Assembly (NCBI GenBank): GCA_022820945.1
Contig: JAJEEP010000007.1
Coordinates: 27,659-91,658 of the forward strand
Origin: Alphaproteobacteria bacterium
Lineage (GTDB): Bacteria; Pseudomonadota; Alphaproteobacteria; UBA828
Reading direction: 5' to 3'
DNA length: 64,000 nucleotides
Below, in pieces: positions 21,023 through 30,947 of the stretch (positions within the stretch are counted from its first letter, which is position 1; each line of letters begins with the position of its first letter). The notes under the pieces were generated by a model. That model ran no database searches and was not told the origin of the DNA. It saw nothing but the letters and a program-made list of their open reading frames with translations. Made by a program: the position numbers and the translations under genes.

Positions 21023-21889
21023 ATGCCGACCCTGACCGATGAGCAGCGCCGCCAGTGGGCGGTCGATGGCTACATCCATCTGGAAGGCGCGTTGGCGCCG
21101 CAGGAGGTCTCGCTCTACTGCGGACTGATCGATGCCCTGCGCCCGCAGGCGGGATGGGAGCCGGTGCCGGGCCTGCCCTTCGGCCACTACGGCTGGGTGG
21201 AGCGCAACGCGACGGCGGACGACCTCGACTCCTTCATGGATCGCCGGGATATCCTGGGCTACGCCGAGCCGTTCCGGGATCTCATCGACCGGCCCAACGT
21301 CTTCGACCCGATCCTCGAGCTCATGGGCCCCTACATCGTGCTCAGCATGTCGCAGGCCATCGTCCGCGCGTCCACGACCGAGTTTCCCGGTTTCATCCAC
21401 ACGGACGGCGGGCAGGCGCTCCGGCAGATTCGCGTGACCGAGACCAGCAGGCCGCTGGCGGTGAAGGCCCTCTACCTCCTCACCGACGTCGAGGGAACGG
21501 ACAACGGCAATTTCACGGTCTTCCCCGGCAGCCATCTTCGGCAGATCCCGTTCGACAGCGACGCGGCTCCGACTCCCCACACGCCGGGCGCCGTCCAGCT
21601 GGGCGGGAAGGCGGGCGATTGCTACCTGTTCAGCCACGCGCTCTGGCACGGGCCCGCGCCGAACCGTTCCGGCAAGGGCCGCAAGACGCTGCTCTACAAC
21701 TACGCGCAGATGTTCCTGAAGCCCTATGACTTCCCCACCATCGCCGGCGCCATTGACAAGTGCACGCCGCGCCAGCGCCGGCTCCTGGGCGATCTCGGGC
21801 ATGCCCCGAGGCTGGGGGACTTCTTCTACGTGCCCGAGGACCAGGAGGACGTCATCTACCGGCGAACCGGCGCCCGCCAGGCCGCCTGA
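21023..21889 (+). CDS. Phytanoyl-CoA dioxygenase (PhyH) family protein
   Basis: LTDEQRRQWAVDGYIHLEGALAPQEVSLY...FIHTDGGQ...DVEGTDNGNFTVFPGSHLRQIPF...FSHALWHGPAPNRSGKGRKTLLYNY. Confidence 0.9.
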   Translation: MPTLTDEQRRQWAVDGYIHLEGALAPQEVSLYCGLIDALRPQAGWEPVPGLPFGHYGWVERNATADDLDSFMDRRDILGYAEPFRDLIDRPNVFDPILELMGPYIVLSMSQAIVRASTTEFPGFIHTDGGQALRQIRVTETSRPLAVKALYLLTDVEGTDNGNFTVFPGSHLRQIPFDSDAAPTPHTPGAVQLGGKAGDCYLFSHALWHGPAPNRSGKGRKTLLYNYAQMFLKPYDFPTIAGAIDKCTPRQRRLLGDLGHAPRLGDFFYVPEDQEDVIYRRTGARQAA

Positions 21890-21905
21890 CCGGCCCTGAA
21901 ACGGC

Positions 21906-22277
21906 CTACGGATCCCGGCTCAGGCCCCGCTCCTCCAACGCCTCCAGGTAGGTGTGCCAGATCGCGTCGCGGTGTTCCGCGAGGTGGCGCAGGTAGGACC
22001 ACGTGTAGATGCCGGTGGTGTGCAGGTCGTCGAAATGGAGGCGCACGGCGTAGTTGCCGACCGGCTCGATCAGGGTGATGCCGACGTGGCGCCGTCCGGG
22101 CACGATGGTCTTGCCCTCGCCGTGGCCCCTGACTTCGGCCGACGGGCTTTCCACCCGCAGCAGCTCGGCCGGCAGGCTGCACCTCAGGTCGTCGTCGAAA
22201 TCGACCTCCAGCGTCCTCTCCGCGCTCCTGTAGCGGAGTTCCACCGGCCAGGGTTGGTTCTCGAAGGGCGAGCTCAC
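21906..22277 (-). CDS. DUF971 / gamma-butyrobetaine hydroxylase-like N-terminal domain protein (GTG start)
   Basis: [43 protein letters not shown]...[34 protein letters not shown]. Confidence 0.92.
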   Translation of the reverse strand: MSSPFENQPWPVELRYRSAERTLEVDFDDDLRCSLPAELLRVESPSAEVRGHGEGKTIVPGRRHVGITLIEPVGNYAVRLHFDDLHTTGIYTWSYLRHLAEHRDAIWHTYLEALEERGLSRDP

Positions 22278-22474
22278 CTGGCCTCGCCCTCTTCCAGCGG
22301 CCGCGCTTCGTCCGGCAGCATGATCGGAATGCCGTCCCGGATCGGGAACGCCAGCTTCGCCTTGTCGCTGATCAGCTCCTGCCGCTCGGCGTCGTAGCGC
22401 AGCGGTTCCTTGGTCAGCGGGCAGACGAGGATCTCCAGCAGCTTGGGGTCGACCGTGGCCCGTTCCTCTCCCAT
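22274..22474 (-). CDS. Trm112-like protein
   Basis: [66 protein letters not shown] Shine-Dalgarno. Confidence 0.95.
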   Translation of the reverse strand: MGEERATVDPKLLEILVCPLTKEPLRYDAERQELISDKAKLAFPIRDGIPIMLPDEARPLEEGEAR

Positions 22475-22488
22475 GCGCGCGGCCTCCC

Positions 22489-23154
22489 TCACTGCATCCG
22501 CGACTTTGGCCCGGACGCGCTGTGGGCGGCCATCTCGAACAGCGCCTGCATCATGGCCACCAGCTCGGTTTCGCTAGGGCATTCCAGCAGCGCTTGTTTC
22601 TCGCCCGGCTCGAAGGGGCAGGCCATGGCGAGGCAGGTCACCAGCGCCTCGTCGCTGGCTCGCTCGATCGCATCCCAGTCGGCGGTGAGCCCTTGGTGAT
22701 CGAAATAGGCCCTCAGCGCCGGGAGCAGACTGCCCCGGTCGACGGTAAGCGGGGCCGGTTCCGGCAGGTCGCCGGCGAAGCGGCTGTAGTCGGCACGGAC
22801 TCGCCGATAGAGCAGGCCGTCCTGCTCCAGCTCGCGCGCGATGGCGAAGCGGCAGACGCCGGTGAGCGTGATCAGGAAGCGGTTGTCCGGCGTCTCGGAA
22901 AAGGACGTGATGCGGCCGATACAGCCCACCGGATAGACCTCCGGCGCATCGAGCTTCGCCCGCGGATCGGCCGGCTGGATCATGCCGATCATCTTGTGCG
23001 AGGCCATCGCGTCCTGCGTCATCTCCAGGTAGCGGGGCTCGAAGATGTTGAGCGGCAGCCGCCCGCGCGGCAGCAGCAGCACCCCCGGCAGCGGGAAGAT
23101 CGGGATGACGCGCGGCAGCTCGTCGATGCCGCCCGGTTCGGGCCCGGCGGTCAC
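22489..23154 (-). CDS. LON peptidase substrate-binding (N-terminal) domain protein, no protease domain (probable GTG start)
   Basis: [49 protein letters not shown]...[32 protein letters not shown]. Confidence 0.93.
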   Translation of the reverse strand: MTAGPEPGGIDELPRVIPIFPLPGVLLLPRGRLPLNIFEPRYLEMTQDAMASHKMIGMIQPADPRAKLDAPEVYPVGCIGRITSFSETPDNRFLITLTGVCRFAIARELEQDGLLYRRVRADYSRFAGDLPEPAPLTVDRGSLLPALRAYFDHQGLTADWDAIERASDEALVTCLAMACPFEPGEKQALLECPSETELVAMMQALFEMAAHSASGPKSRMQ

Positions 23155-23162
23155 GCCATGCC

Positions 23163-24068
23163 TCAGGAGAACAGGATCGACGAGAGCTTGCGGCGGCCCG
23201 CGACCGTGAGCGGGTCGGCGTGGCCGAGCGCCTCGAACAGCTTGAGCAGCTGCTGGCGCGCGGCCTCCTCGTTCCACTCCCGCTCCCGGCGGATGATTTC
23301 GATCAACTCGTCGATGGCCTGCTCGTTGCGCCCCGCGCCGTGATGCGCCATGGCGAGGTCGAAGCGGGCCTGATGGTCGCCGGGATTCTGGGCCAGCCGC
23401 GCCTGTAGCTCGGCGGTATCGCCGTCGGCTTCGCCGGCCTGCTCGGCGAGAGTGAGAGCCGATACCGCGCTCTCCACGTCGGCGTTCTTCAGCGAATCGT
23501 CGTCGAGGCCGTCCACCAGCTCGCGGGCCTCCTGGAGATCGCCGGCACCGACGAGGCAGCGCACCAGCCCTGCGATCGCCGCCGCCTCGCCCGGCACCTG
23601 GCGCAGGATCTGGCCGTAGATGTTCGACGCGGTGGCGAAGTCCCCGCCGTCCAGCGCGTCCTTGGCCTGCTCCAGCGCCTGCTCCAGCGGCGAGGGGCCC
23701 ATGGGTCCGACCAGCCGCTCCACGAAGCGCTTGATCTGGCTCTCCGGCTGCGCGCCCATGAAGCCGTCCACCGGCTGCCCCTTGTCGAAGGCGAACACGG
23801 CCGGGATCGACTGGATGCGGAGCTGCTGCGCGATTTCCGGATTCTCGTCGATGTTGATCTTGACCAGCGCCACCTTGCCGCCGGCGTCTCTCACCGTCTT
23901 CTCCAGGATCGGCGCAAGCTGCTTGCAGGGGCCGCACCAGGGAGCCCAGAAGTCGACGATCACCGGCGTCTGTTGCGACGCCTCGATCACGTCGGCGGCG
24001 AAGCTCTGGGTCGTCGCGTCCTTCGGCTGCGCGGCGCCGCCGGCCGACTGGCCAATGAGGGTATCCAT
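23163..24068 (-). CDS. cnoX: Thioredoxin-domain TPR co-chaperone (CnoX/YbbN-type)
   Basis: SFAADVIEASQQTPVIVDFWAPWCGPCKQLAPILEKTVRDAGGKVALVKINIDENPEIAQQLRIQSIPAVFAF followed by a TPR-like C-terminal half. Confidence 0.92.
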   Translation of the reverse strand: MDTLIGQSAGGAAQPKDATTQSFAADVIEASQQTPVIVDFWAPWCGPCKQLAPILEKTVRDAGGKVALVKINIDENPEIAQQLRIQSIPAVFAFDKGQPVDGFMGAQPESQIKRFVERLVGPMGPSPLEQALEQAKDALDGGDFATASNIYGQILRQVPGEAAAIAGLVRCLVGAGDLQEARELVDGLDDDSLKNADVESAVSALTLAEQAGEADGDTAELQARLAQNPGDHQARFDLAMAHHGAGRNEQAIDELIEIIRREREWNEEAARQQLLKLFEALGHADPLTVAGRRKLSSILFS

Positions 24069-24188
24069 ACCCGCATGCTCCCGGCTGGAGAGGATTCGGT
24101 TGGGCAAGAGCTACATGGCAGCTTGCACCGGGCCTTGCAAGCCTGCCCCCGGTGCCGGAGACGGCTGTTCTGCTATTGGCGGGTCCGC

Positions 24189-24527
24189 CTATTCGCCCGC
24201 AGGCGCGGCGCGGCGCAGCGTGTCGAGCAGGGCCGGGTCCAGGGGGTCGAGGGGTCGCCCGGCGATCTCCTCCGCCGCGGCCCAGATCTGGGGCAGGTGC
24301 GCCACCATGGCGGAGCGACCCGCGTGGCTCTTGACCACGTACTGGTTGTTGGCCCAGTCCGACGCCGCGCAGCCGTAGTGGTTGAGGATGCGGTTGATCA
24401 GCGCGACGCGGTGCAGACGGCCGAGATAACGCGCACGCCCGCTCTCGGGCTCGGCCGCCCGGCCCGCGTCGGTGCCCGCCTCGGTCCAGTGCGTGCCGCC
24501 CGCCATCATCGTACAGAACGCACACAC
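24189..24527 (-). CDS. Conserved hypothetical protein with N-terminal CxxC and HWTEAGTDAG motif; paralog of 42377-42739
   Basis: MCAFCTMMAGGTHWTEAGTDAGRAAEPESGRARYLGRLHRVALINRILNHYGCAASDWANNQYVVKSHAGRSAMVAHLPQIWAAAEEIAGRPLDPLDPALL. Confidence 0.8.
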   Translation of the reverse strand: MCAFCTMMAGGTHWTEAGTDAGRAAEPESGRARYLGRLHRVALINRILNHYGCAASDWANNQYVVKSHAGRSAMVAHLPQIWAAAEEIAGRPLDPLDPALLDTLRRAAPAGE

Positions 24528-24632
24528 GGCATCGCCTCCTCGGGCGGGCGCCGCCCCGCGCCACCCTTCCGCTCGCGCGAGCGTAGCGCGCCGCCTTGCT
24601 CCAGAGAAGCCGAAACGCTCGCGAACCTCCCG

Positions 24633-25487
24633 TCAGGCGGGGGTGAGTTCGGCGAGCAGGCCGTAGTGGTCGGAGACCGGGAGCGCCTCGCCGCCGGAGA
24701 CAGGCACCGCCGGCTCGTCCAGGACGATACGGACGCTGTCGACCGCGATGCGTCGGTCGCCGCCAGGCCGCATGAAGATGTGGTCGACCCGGCGGGCGGG
24801 GCCGGCTGCCCGGCTGCGGTTGAGCGGGTTGGCCGGATCCCACGTGCCCTGAGGCCGCGCATCGTCCGGTACGCCGGCAACAACGTCCTCGAAGCCAGCA
24901 TTGCGCAGCAGCCCGCCGGCAGTCGGGTCTGCGTCCGGGTCGCAGTTGAAGTCGCCGGCGAGCACGACCGTGCCGTCGAACGCCGCACCGGCGGCCTCGA
25001 TCGCCTCGGCGACCTGCGCGCTCCGCCGGTCGGCCGCGCCCAAGCGTCGCTTGCGCCGATAGGCGCCGCCGGCGGTGGCGTGGAGGTTGGAGACGCGCAC
25101 CCGGCCGAGGCCGGGCGTCTGCACCGTGCAGGCGAGCATCCCGCGCGGGCCGAACAGGCCTTCCTCAAGCGTCTGCTGCGCGAACGGCGTGCAGCGGGCC
25201 TGCTCCATCGGGTGCCGGGAGAGGGTGAGTAGTCCCGTGCCGTAGAATCGGGTGTCCTCGGCGATGCCCGCGCGGTGGGGGTAGAGCGCGCGAAGCTCCG
25301 CCGCCAGCCTCACCTTGACGCGCTGCGGCACCAGCTCCTGCATCAGCACGATATCGGCATCCACGCCGCGCAGCGCCTCGGCCAGGTGCGCGGCGCGAGC
25401 GGGCACGTGCGGCACATCCTCGTAGAGCGCGGCGCCGAACAGGCGAATCTCGGTCAGCCCGGTGTTCAGCGTCAGGATGCGCAGCAT
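24633..25487 (-). CDS. Endonuclease/exonuclease/phosphatase family protein
   Basis: MLRILTLNTGLTEIRL...DADIVLMQELVPQ...RVRVSNLHATAGG...VVLAGDFNCDPDADPTAGG...RVDHIFMRPGG...VSDHYGLLAEL. Confidence 0.9.
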   Translation of the reverse strand: MLRILTLNTGLTEIRLFGAALYEDVPHVPARAAHLAEALRGVDADIVLMQELVPQRVKVRLAAELRALYPHRAGIAEDTRFYGTGLLTLSRHPMEQARCTPFAQQTLEEGLFGPRGMLACTVQTPGLGRVRVSNLHATAGGAYRRKRRLGAADRRSAQVAEAIEAAGAAFDGTVVLAGDFNCDPDADPTAGGLLRNAGFEDVVAGVPDDARPQGTWDPANPLNRSRAAGPARRVDHIFMRPGGDRRIAVDSVRIVLDEPAVPVSGGEALPVSDHYGLLAELTPA

Positions 25488-25494
25488 CGTCGCG

Positions 25495-26421
25495 CTACGG
25501 CCCCGGTCCTGCCCGGATCACGGGCCGGGAGCTGCGGTTGACCAGGAAGAGCCCGGCGAAAAGCAGGGCGACGGCGAGGCCGATCCACGGGCTCGGCACC
25601 TCGCCGAAATAGAGCGCGGCCCAGCCCATGCCGGCGAGCGGACCGATATAGCCGTTGGTCGAGAAGAAGACCGGCCCGACCATGCGAATGATCTCCAGCC
25701 CCAGCACGAAGAAGAGCGCCGTGAGCGCGCCGCCGCCGAGCAGCGACCAGTCGCCCTCGGTCATGGTGCCGTCGAACAGCCACCAGCTGTCGGCGGCGGC
25801 CATCACCGGCAGCATCAGGATCGAGCTTGCGAAGGCGATGCCGCAGGTCAGCGGGATCGGCTGGCTGCCGGCCGGGCGCAGGAACACCACCGTGACGCTG
25901 CCGAAGGCGTAGCAGACCGGCGAGCCGAAGGCCAACAGCAGCCACGGCGCCATGTCCGGGTGCGGCAGGCTCGTCCCCGGCGCGAGCACCACCAGGATTC
26001 CCACGAGCCCGAGCAGGATGCCGGTGACGCGCAGCAGCCGCACGGCGTCGAGCTTGAACAGGATCGAGAAGGCGTAGGTGAGGATCGGCGAGAGCGTCAG
26101 CGTGAGGGCGATCGAGCCGGCCGGCACCTTGGGCGCGGCCAGCGCAAGCATGGTGTAGGGAAGCGCGATGCCGATGAAGCCGAAGATGAAGTAGAAGCGG
26201 AGATAGGGGCCGCTCAGGTTCGGCCGTTGTCCGAAGGCGAGTCCCGCCGCCAGCGCGACCGTCCCCGCCGTCACGCCCTGCCAGAAGACGAAGGGGAAGG
26301 TCGGGACGCCCTCGGTAATGGCGATCCGGTTGAGCGAAAAGGTCATGGCGTAGCTGCAGGCGCCGAACAGCAGCATGGCGAGCGGCAGCATCCGCCCGCT
26401 CTGGCGCCCGGCGAGGTTCAC
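25495..26421 (-). CDS. DMT-superfamily (EamA) transporter
   Basis: About 10 hydrophobic segments, including LPLAMLLFGACSYAMTFSLNRIAITEGVPTFPFVFWQGVTAGTVAL. Confidence 0.9.
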   Translation of the reverse strand: MNLAGRQSGRMLPLAMLLFGACSYAMTFSLNRIAITEGVPTFPFVFWQGVTAGTVALAAGLAFGQRPNLSGPYLRFYFIFGFIGIALPYTMLALAAPKVPAGSIALTLTLSPILTYAFSILFKLDAVRLLRVTGILLGLVGILVVLAPGTSLPHPDMAPWLLLAFGSPVCYAFGSVTVVFLRPAGSQPIPLTCGIAFASSILMLPVMAAADSWWLFDGTMTEGDWSLLGGGALTALFFVLGLEIIRMVGPVFFSTNGYIGPLAGMGWAALYFGEVPSPWIGLAVALLFAGLFLVNRSSRPVIRAGPGP

Positions 26422-26434
26422 GAGGGCTCGCCCG

Positions 26435-27205
26435 CTAGTCCGTAAGCCCGGCGGTGAGTCCGCCGTCGATCACGAGTGCGGTGCCGGTGATCCAGCGGGC
26501 ATCGTCGGAGGCGAGGTAGACGAAGCCGTCGGCGATGTCGCGGGGCGTGCCGATGCGCCCCAACGGTGTGCGCTCTGCGCAGCGGGCGAGGGCAGAGTCC
26601 GGGTCCTGTTGCTCCGCCAGGAAGCCGTCGAACATCGGCGTGTCGACGAAGCCGGGGCAGATGCAGTTGGCGCGAATGCCGGCTGCGGCGCCGTCAAGCG
26701 CCATGCAGCGCGTGAGCATGATGAGCCCCGCCTTGGAGGCGACGTAGGCGGCATCCTGCGGCGCGGCGATGACGCCGGCGATCGAGGCCGTGCTCAGAAT
26801 CGCGCCGCCGCCGGCCTCGGCGAAGTGCGGCCAGAACGCCTTGGACACCCGATAGGCGCCGCTCAGGTTGATGTCGATCTCGCGCTGCCAGTCGGCCTCG
26901 GAGAGTTCCGCCACGCCGCCCAGGATGGTGACTCCCGCGTTGTTCACCAGCACATCGATTCGGCCGAGCGCCGCCGGCGCGTCCTCGGCGAGGCGCGCCG
27001 CGTCGCGTTCGCTGGTGATGTCGGCGCGAACCGAGTGCGCGATGCCGCCCTTCCCGGCAATCTCCGCGGCCACGGCGCCTGCGCCGTCGGCATCGCGGTC
27101 CGCGCAGACCACCGCCGCGCCTTCCTGCGCGAAGCGGAGCGCCGTCTCGCGGCCAATGCCCGATGCGGCACCGGTGACGACGGCGCTCTTGCCGGCGAGT
27201 CTCAC
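26435..27205 (-). CDS. SDR-family oxidoreductase
   Basis: MRLAGKSAVVTGAASGIGRETALRFAQEGAAVVCADRD (TGxxxGIG), NNAG, YVASKAGLI. Confidence 0.93.
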   Translation of the reverse strand: MRLAGKSAVVTGAASGIGRETALRFAQEGAAVVCADRDADGAGAVAAEIAGKGGIAHSVRADITSERDAARLAEDAPAALGRIDVLVNNAGVTILGGVAELSEADWQREIDINLSGAYRVSKAFWPHFAEAGGGAILSTASIAGVIAAPQDAAYVASKAGLIMLTRCMALDGAAAGIRANCICPGFVDTPMFDGFLAEQQDPDSALARCAERTPLGRIGTPRDIADGFVYLASDDARWITGTALVIDGGLTAGLTD

Positions 27206-27227
27206 TGGGGATTCGCAGCGCGCCCGC

Positions 27228-28181
27228 CTACGCGGGCATGGTCTCGTTCCGGCGCTGGGCGCGCTGCATCAGGATCAGGCCGATCACGGCGAACACGCTG
27301 AGGCAGATCAGGACGAACAGGCCGAGCGCCGCCACGTAGGCCCATTCCAGGTCCTTGAAGGTGAGATCGAGGATGTAGACGGAGATCGACTTGGTCGCCG
27401 TTCCCGGCCCGCCGCCGGTCATCACGTAGAGGATGTCGAAGATCTTGATGCACTCGATGGTGCGGATCACCAGCGCGATGATCATCACCATCTTCATGCG
27501 CGGCAGCACGATGCGCCAGAAGCGCTGCCAGGCGTTCGCGCCCAGCAGCGTCGCCGCCTTCATCTGGTCCTCGGGCACGCCCACCATGCCGGCCAGCAGG
27601 ATCAGGAACATCAGCGGCGTCCACTGCCAGATGTCGGCGATCATCACCGAGATCATCGCGAGCGTGGAATCCGCGAGCCACAGGATCTCGACTTCCGTCC
27701 CGGCGATCCGGCTGAGCAGGTCGTTGATGGGGCCGGTGCTCTGGAACAGCATGAAGAACATGTAGCCGGCGACCGCAGGCACGATCATCATCGGCATCAG
27801 CATGATCGAGTAGAAGAGCCGCTTGCCCACGAACTTCTCGGCAAAGAGGATCGCGAGGCCCAGGCCCAGCAGGAACTCGATGGGCACGCAGACGGCGACG
27901 ATCAGGAAGGTGCGCCCGATCGAGCCCCAGAGCTTCGAATCGTCGAAGAGGTCGCCGTAGTTGCCGAAGAGGTTGGCGCTTTCGTAGGCCATGTACCACG
28001 GCGTGCCGTCGAGCGGCCCCCACCAGGTGAAGCTCACGTAGAGCTGCATCACCAGCGGGAAGGCGACGATGAAGAGCAGCAGCAGCTGGGCCGGGAGCGT
28101 CATGTAGAGCCCGAGCACCTTGCCCTGGCGCTCCAGCGGCGTGAGCGCGGGCCGTCCGGTCTTCGCTGCGGCCTTGCTCAT
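27228..28181 (-). CDS. Sugar-type ABC transporter permease (MalF/UgpA-like)
   Basis: MSKAAAKTGRPALTPLERQGKVLGLYMTLPAQLLLLFIVAFPLVMQLYVSFTWW...EAA-loop-like DQMKAATLLGANAWQRFWRIVLPRMK. Confidence 0.92.
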   Translation of the reverse strand: MSKAAAKTGRPALTPLERQGKVLGLYMTLPAQLLLLFIVAFPLVMQLYVSFTWWGPLDGTPWYMAYESANLFGNYGDLFDDSKLWGSIGRTFLIVAVCVPIEFLLGLGLAILFAEKFVGKRLFYSIMLMPMMIVPAVAGYMFFMLFQSTGPINDLLSRIAGTEVEILWLADSTLAMISVMIADIWQWTPLMFLILLAGMVGVPEDQMKAATLLGANAWQRFWRIVLPRMKMVMIIALVIRTIECIKIFDILYVMTGGGPGTATKSISVYILDLTFKDLEWAYVAALGLFVLICLSVFAVIGLILMQRAQRRNETMPA

Positions 28182-29041
28182 TGCTTCAGCGCCCCGAAGG
28201 TGAGGCCGCGCACCAGGTACTTCTGGATCGCGATGCCGAAGACCACCGGCGGCACCACGGCGATGAGGCCGAGCGCCGCCTTGGCACCGTACATCTGCCC
28301 CGTCATCGCCGAGGACAGCGAGTTCATGTAGACCGGGATCGTCACCCACTCCTTGCGGGTCAGCAGCAGGGCGATGACGTAGTCGCTCCAGTTGAGGATG
28401 AAGACGAAGAGCGTGGTGCTGGCGAGCGCCGCCTTCACCATGGGCAGCGTGATCTTCCAGAACACGCGGAACCAGCTGCAGCCCTCGACGAGCGCGGCCT
28501 CCTCGATTTCCCGCGGCACTTCATCGAAGAAGGTCTTCATCAGCCAGAAGGCGAAGGGCAGCGTGACGATGCCGTAGATGAGCGAGAGCCCCCACCACGA
28601 ATCCATGGCGCCGATGAAGGCCCACATGATCATCACCGGGATCATCACCGCGAGCGGCGGGAACAGCCGAAGCTGGAGGACACCGAGCGGCAGGTTGCGC
28701 CCGACCATGAAGCGGGAGACCGCATAGGCGCCAAGCGTGCCGGCGATGACCGCGATCGCGGTGCCGAGCAGCGCGGTGACGAGGCTGGAGATGATCGGCT
28801 TGGTGGCGGTCCGCTCGTGAGTGATGGAGTAGGCGTCCGTCTCGCCCGTGAAGATGTATTCGAAATTGGCGAACGTGGGCTCGCGCGGCAGCCAGTGCAG
28901 GTCGCCTGCGGTCGAGACCCACTCGGTGTGCGGCTTGAAGGCCATCGTGGCCATCCACACCACCGGCAGCAGCGCCAGGCCGACGGCGACGAGGATCAGC
29001 GCGTAGCGCCAGAGGTGGGAGTAATAGACTCGCTGCATCAC
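28178..29041 (-). CDS. Sugar-type ABC transporter permease (MalG/UgpE-like)
   Basis: MMQRVYYSHLWRYALILVAVGLALLPVVWMATMAFKPHTEW...PREIEEAALVEGCSWFRVFWKITLPMVKAAL. Confidence 0.93.
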   Translation of the reverse strand: MMQRVYYSHLWRYALILVAVGLALLPVVWMATMAFKPHTEWVSTAGDLHWLPREPTFANFEYIFTGETDAYSITHERTATKPIISSLVTALLGTAIAVIAGTLGAYAVSRFMVGRNLPLGVLQLRLFPPLAVMIPVMIMWAFIGAMDSWWGLSLIYGIVTLPFAFWLMKTFFDEVPREIEEAALVEGCSWFRVFWKITLPMVKAALASTTLFVFILNWSDYVIALLLTRKEWVTIPVYMNSLSSAMTGQMYGAKAALGLIAVVPPVVFGIAIQKYLVRGLTFGALKQ

Positions 29042-29190
29042 GTAGCAGTCAGCGGCCGCGCGCCGTTCTCAGCGTTCATGCGCACGTCTTCGTGGGCACG
29101 GTGCGGACACGACCGGGGCAAGGGCGGACGGTGCGCAAACGCCGCGCACCTCCCGCGTCAGGTCAATCGGCCTGTGCGATGCCGTCCGGA

Positions 29191-30768
29191 TCAGGCCGGG
29201 TCGATAACCGTCGACCAGCCCGACTTCGCGGCGTTGATCAGCTCGATCATCTTGTCCTCGCCCTTCTTGCGAAGATGCCTGCGCCAGGACTTGGCGGTGT
29301 TCTCCATCGCCTCCTGGGACGTGATCTCGCCGGCGAGCGCCGCCACCAGGTTTTCGCTCAGCATGTTGTGCATCGCGAACTGGCCCGGAATGGCGATGGT
29401 GGGCACCGCGCGCGCCACCGTGCCTTCGATGATCGGCACGTGGTAGGGCTTGTAGGACTGGATGACCAGCGGATCCTGGAAGTTGGCGAGCTGGAAGGGA
29501 TCGAAGAACCCGCCCGGGTTGCCGGTCAGCAGGCTGAAGATCCGCGTGGACCCCGACCACTGCAGCCAGAGATACGCGGCCTCCTGATACTCGCTCTGGG
29601 TCGAGACGCCGCCGTTGTTGCCGAGATAGATGGTCGAGCGCCGCACCAGCTGGTCGCCGAACTGGTGACCCGGCGGCAGGAACGAGCCCATCTTGCCGCC
29701 GATCGCGGTCTCCGAGTTGTCGAGGAACTTGGGACAGTTGGAGAAGGTGCCGAGCATGAACGAGTTGCCGTTGGCCATGTTCCCGTAATACTCGGGCCAG
29801 CTCCAGCCCAGGCCGCCCTTGTCCGACCAGTCGAGGCTCTTGACGTGCTCCTCGGTCGCCTGGATGCCCAGGTCGGAATCGATGAGCGGGTTACCCTCGT
29901 CGTCGAACAGGTGCAGGTTGGGATTGTCCTTGCTGACGTAGCGGTTGTACCAGGTGCTGATGCCCCAGAAGTGGCTCATCATGTTGCCGTTGCCGAGCAT
30001 CCCCTTCCCGGTGAAGAACTCGGCCAGCTGGTCGCACTCCTGCCACGTGCGGGGCGGCCCGATATCCCAGCCGTACGTGTCGCCGAACTCCTTCTGGTTC
30101 GCCGGGTCTTCCGTCAGATCCCTGCGATAGACCCAGACCTGTGCGTCGCCGTCGTAGCAGACCGAGCGGGGCTCGCCGCCGTACTTGTAGAGCATGTCGT
30201 AGGATTCCGGCGTCGGCATCCCGCGCTCGGGGTCGGCGAAGTCGGCGCCGTGCTTGTCGATCCATTCGCCGAGCGGCGCGATGCCGTTGGCTTCCGACAG
30301 ATCGCCCATGGCCGCATAGCCGAAGGTGTAGACGTCATAGGCCGCGGAGCCGGTGGTGACGTCCTGGATCACCTTGTTGAACTGTTCCTCCGGCGAGACC
30401 GGGATGAACTCGAGCTTGACCCCTGTCTCGGCTTCCCAGATCGACTGCAGCGTCGGTCCGTCCGGCGGCCACGGATTGGTGAAGTGGCCGATGGCGCCGT
30501 CGGTCATCAGGATGTTGAGCTTTTCGGGCGCCTTGCCTTCGGCCTTGAGCTTGCGAATGCCCTCGACCGCGCGACCCTCGGACATGGTCTCGTTGTACTG
30601 GTAGCGCTCCGCCCCGTCGAAGCCGGTGGGACCGCCCGTCATGCCCTCCGCCAGGCCTGCGGCCTTTGCGGGGCGGATGAACTTGGGTGCGATACCGATG
30701 GGCGAGGTGAGCACCACGCCTGCTGCGCCGGCCTTCAACGCCTGCCGTCGCGTAATTTTCATCGCCAT
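29191..30768 (-). CDS. Extracellular solute-binding protein (family 1/sugar-type) with Tat-like signal
   Basis: MAMKITRRQALKAGAAGVVLTSPIGIAPKFIRPAKAAG; body KLNILMTDGAIGHFTNPWPPDGPTLQSIWEAETGVKLEFIPVSPEEQFNKVIQDVTTGSAAYDVYTFGYAAMGDLSEANGIAPL. Confidence 0.9.
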   Translation of the reverse strand: MAMKITRRQALKAGAAGVVLTSPIGIAPKFIRPAKAAGLAEGMTGGPTGFDGAERYQYNETMSEGRAVEGIRKLKAEGKAPEKLNILMTDGAIGHFTNPWPPDGPTLQSIWEAETGVKLEFIPVSPEEQFNKVIQDVTTGSAAYDVYTFGYAAMGDLSEANGIAPLGEWIDKHGADFADPERGMPTPESYDMLYKYGGEPRSVCYDGDAQVWVYRRDLTEDPANQKEFGDTYGWDIGPPRTWQECDQLAEFFTGKGMLGNGNMMSHFWGISTWYNRYVSKDNPNLHLFDDEGNPLIDSDLGIQATEEHVKSLDWSDKGGLGWSWPEYYGNMANGNSFMLGTFSNCPKFLDNSETAIGGKMGSFLPPGHQFGDQLVRRSTIYLGNNGGVSTQSEYQEAAYLWLQWSGSTRIFSLLTGNPGGFFDPFQLANFQDPLVIQSYKPYHVPIIEGTVARAVPTIAIPGQFAMHNMLSENLVAALAGEITSQEAMENTAKSWRRHLRKKGEDKMIELINAAKSGWSTVIDPA

Positions 30769-30947
30769 TGATGCCTCCCTTGGTTCTTGCCGATGAGTGG
30801 CCCGTGCCGTCGGGCCGGCGCATCGTTACCATTCAATCCTATACCACGCGTGCACACCTATGCATCCTCCAAGCGGCACCGCTGTCGCAGCCGCCCGTCG
30901 CACCCGCGATCGACCGTGAGAATTCCCATGGATAAGCAATCCCTGCG

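Noticed and set aside
22489-24843. 784-aa minus-strand ORF
   Set aside because: Combines an off-frame reading of cnoX and the small Cys/His protein with the real LonN-domain gene; real gene begins near 23154.
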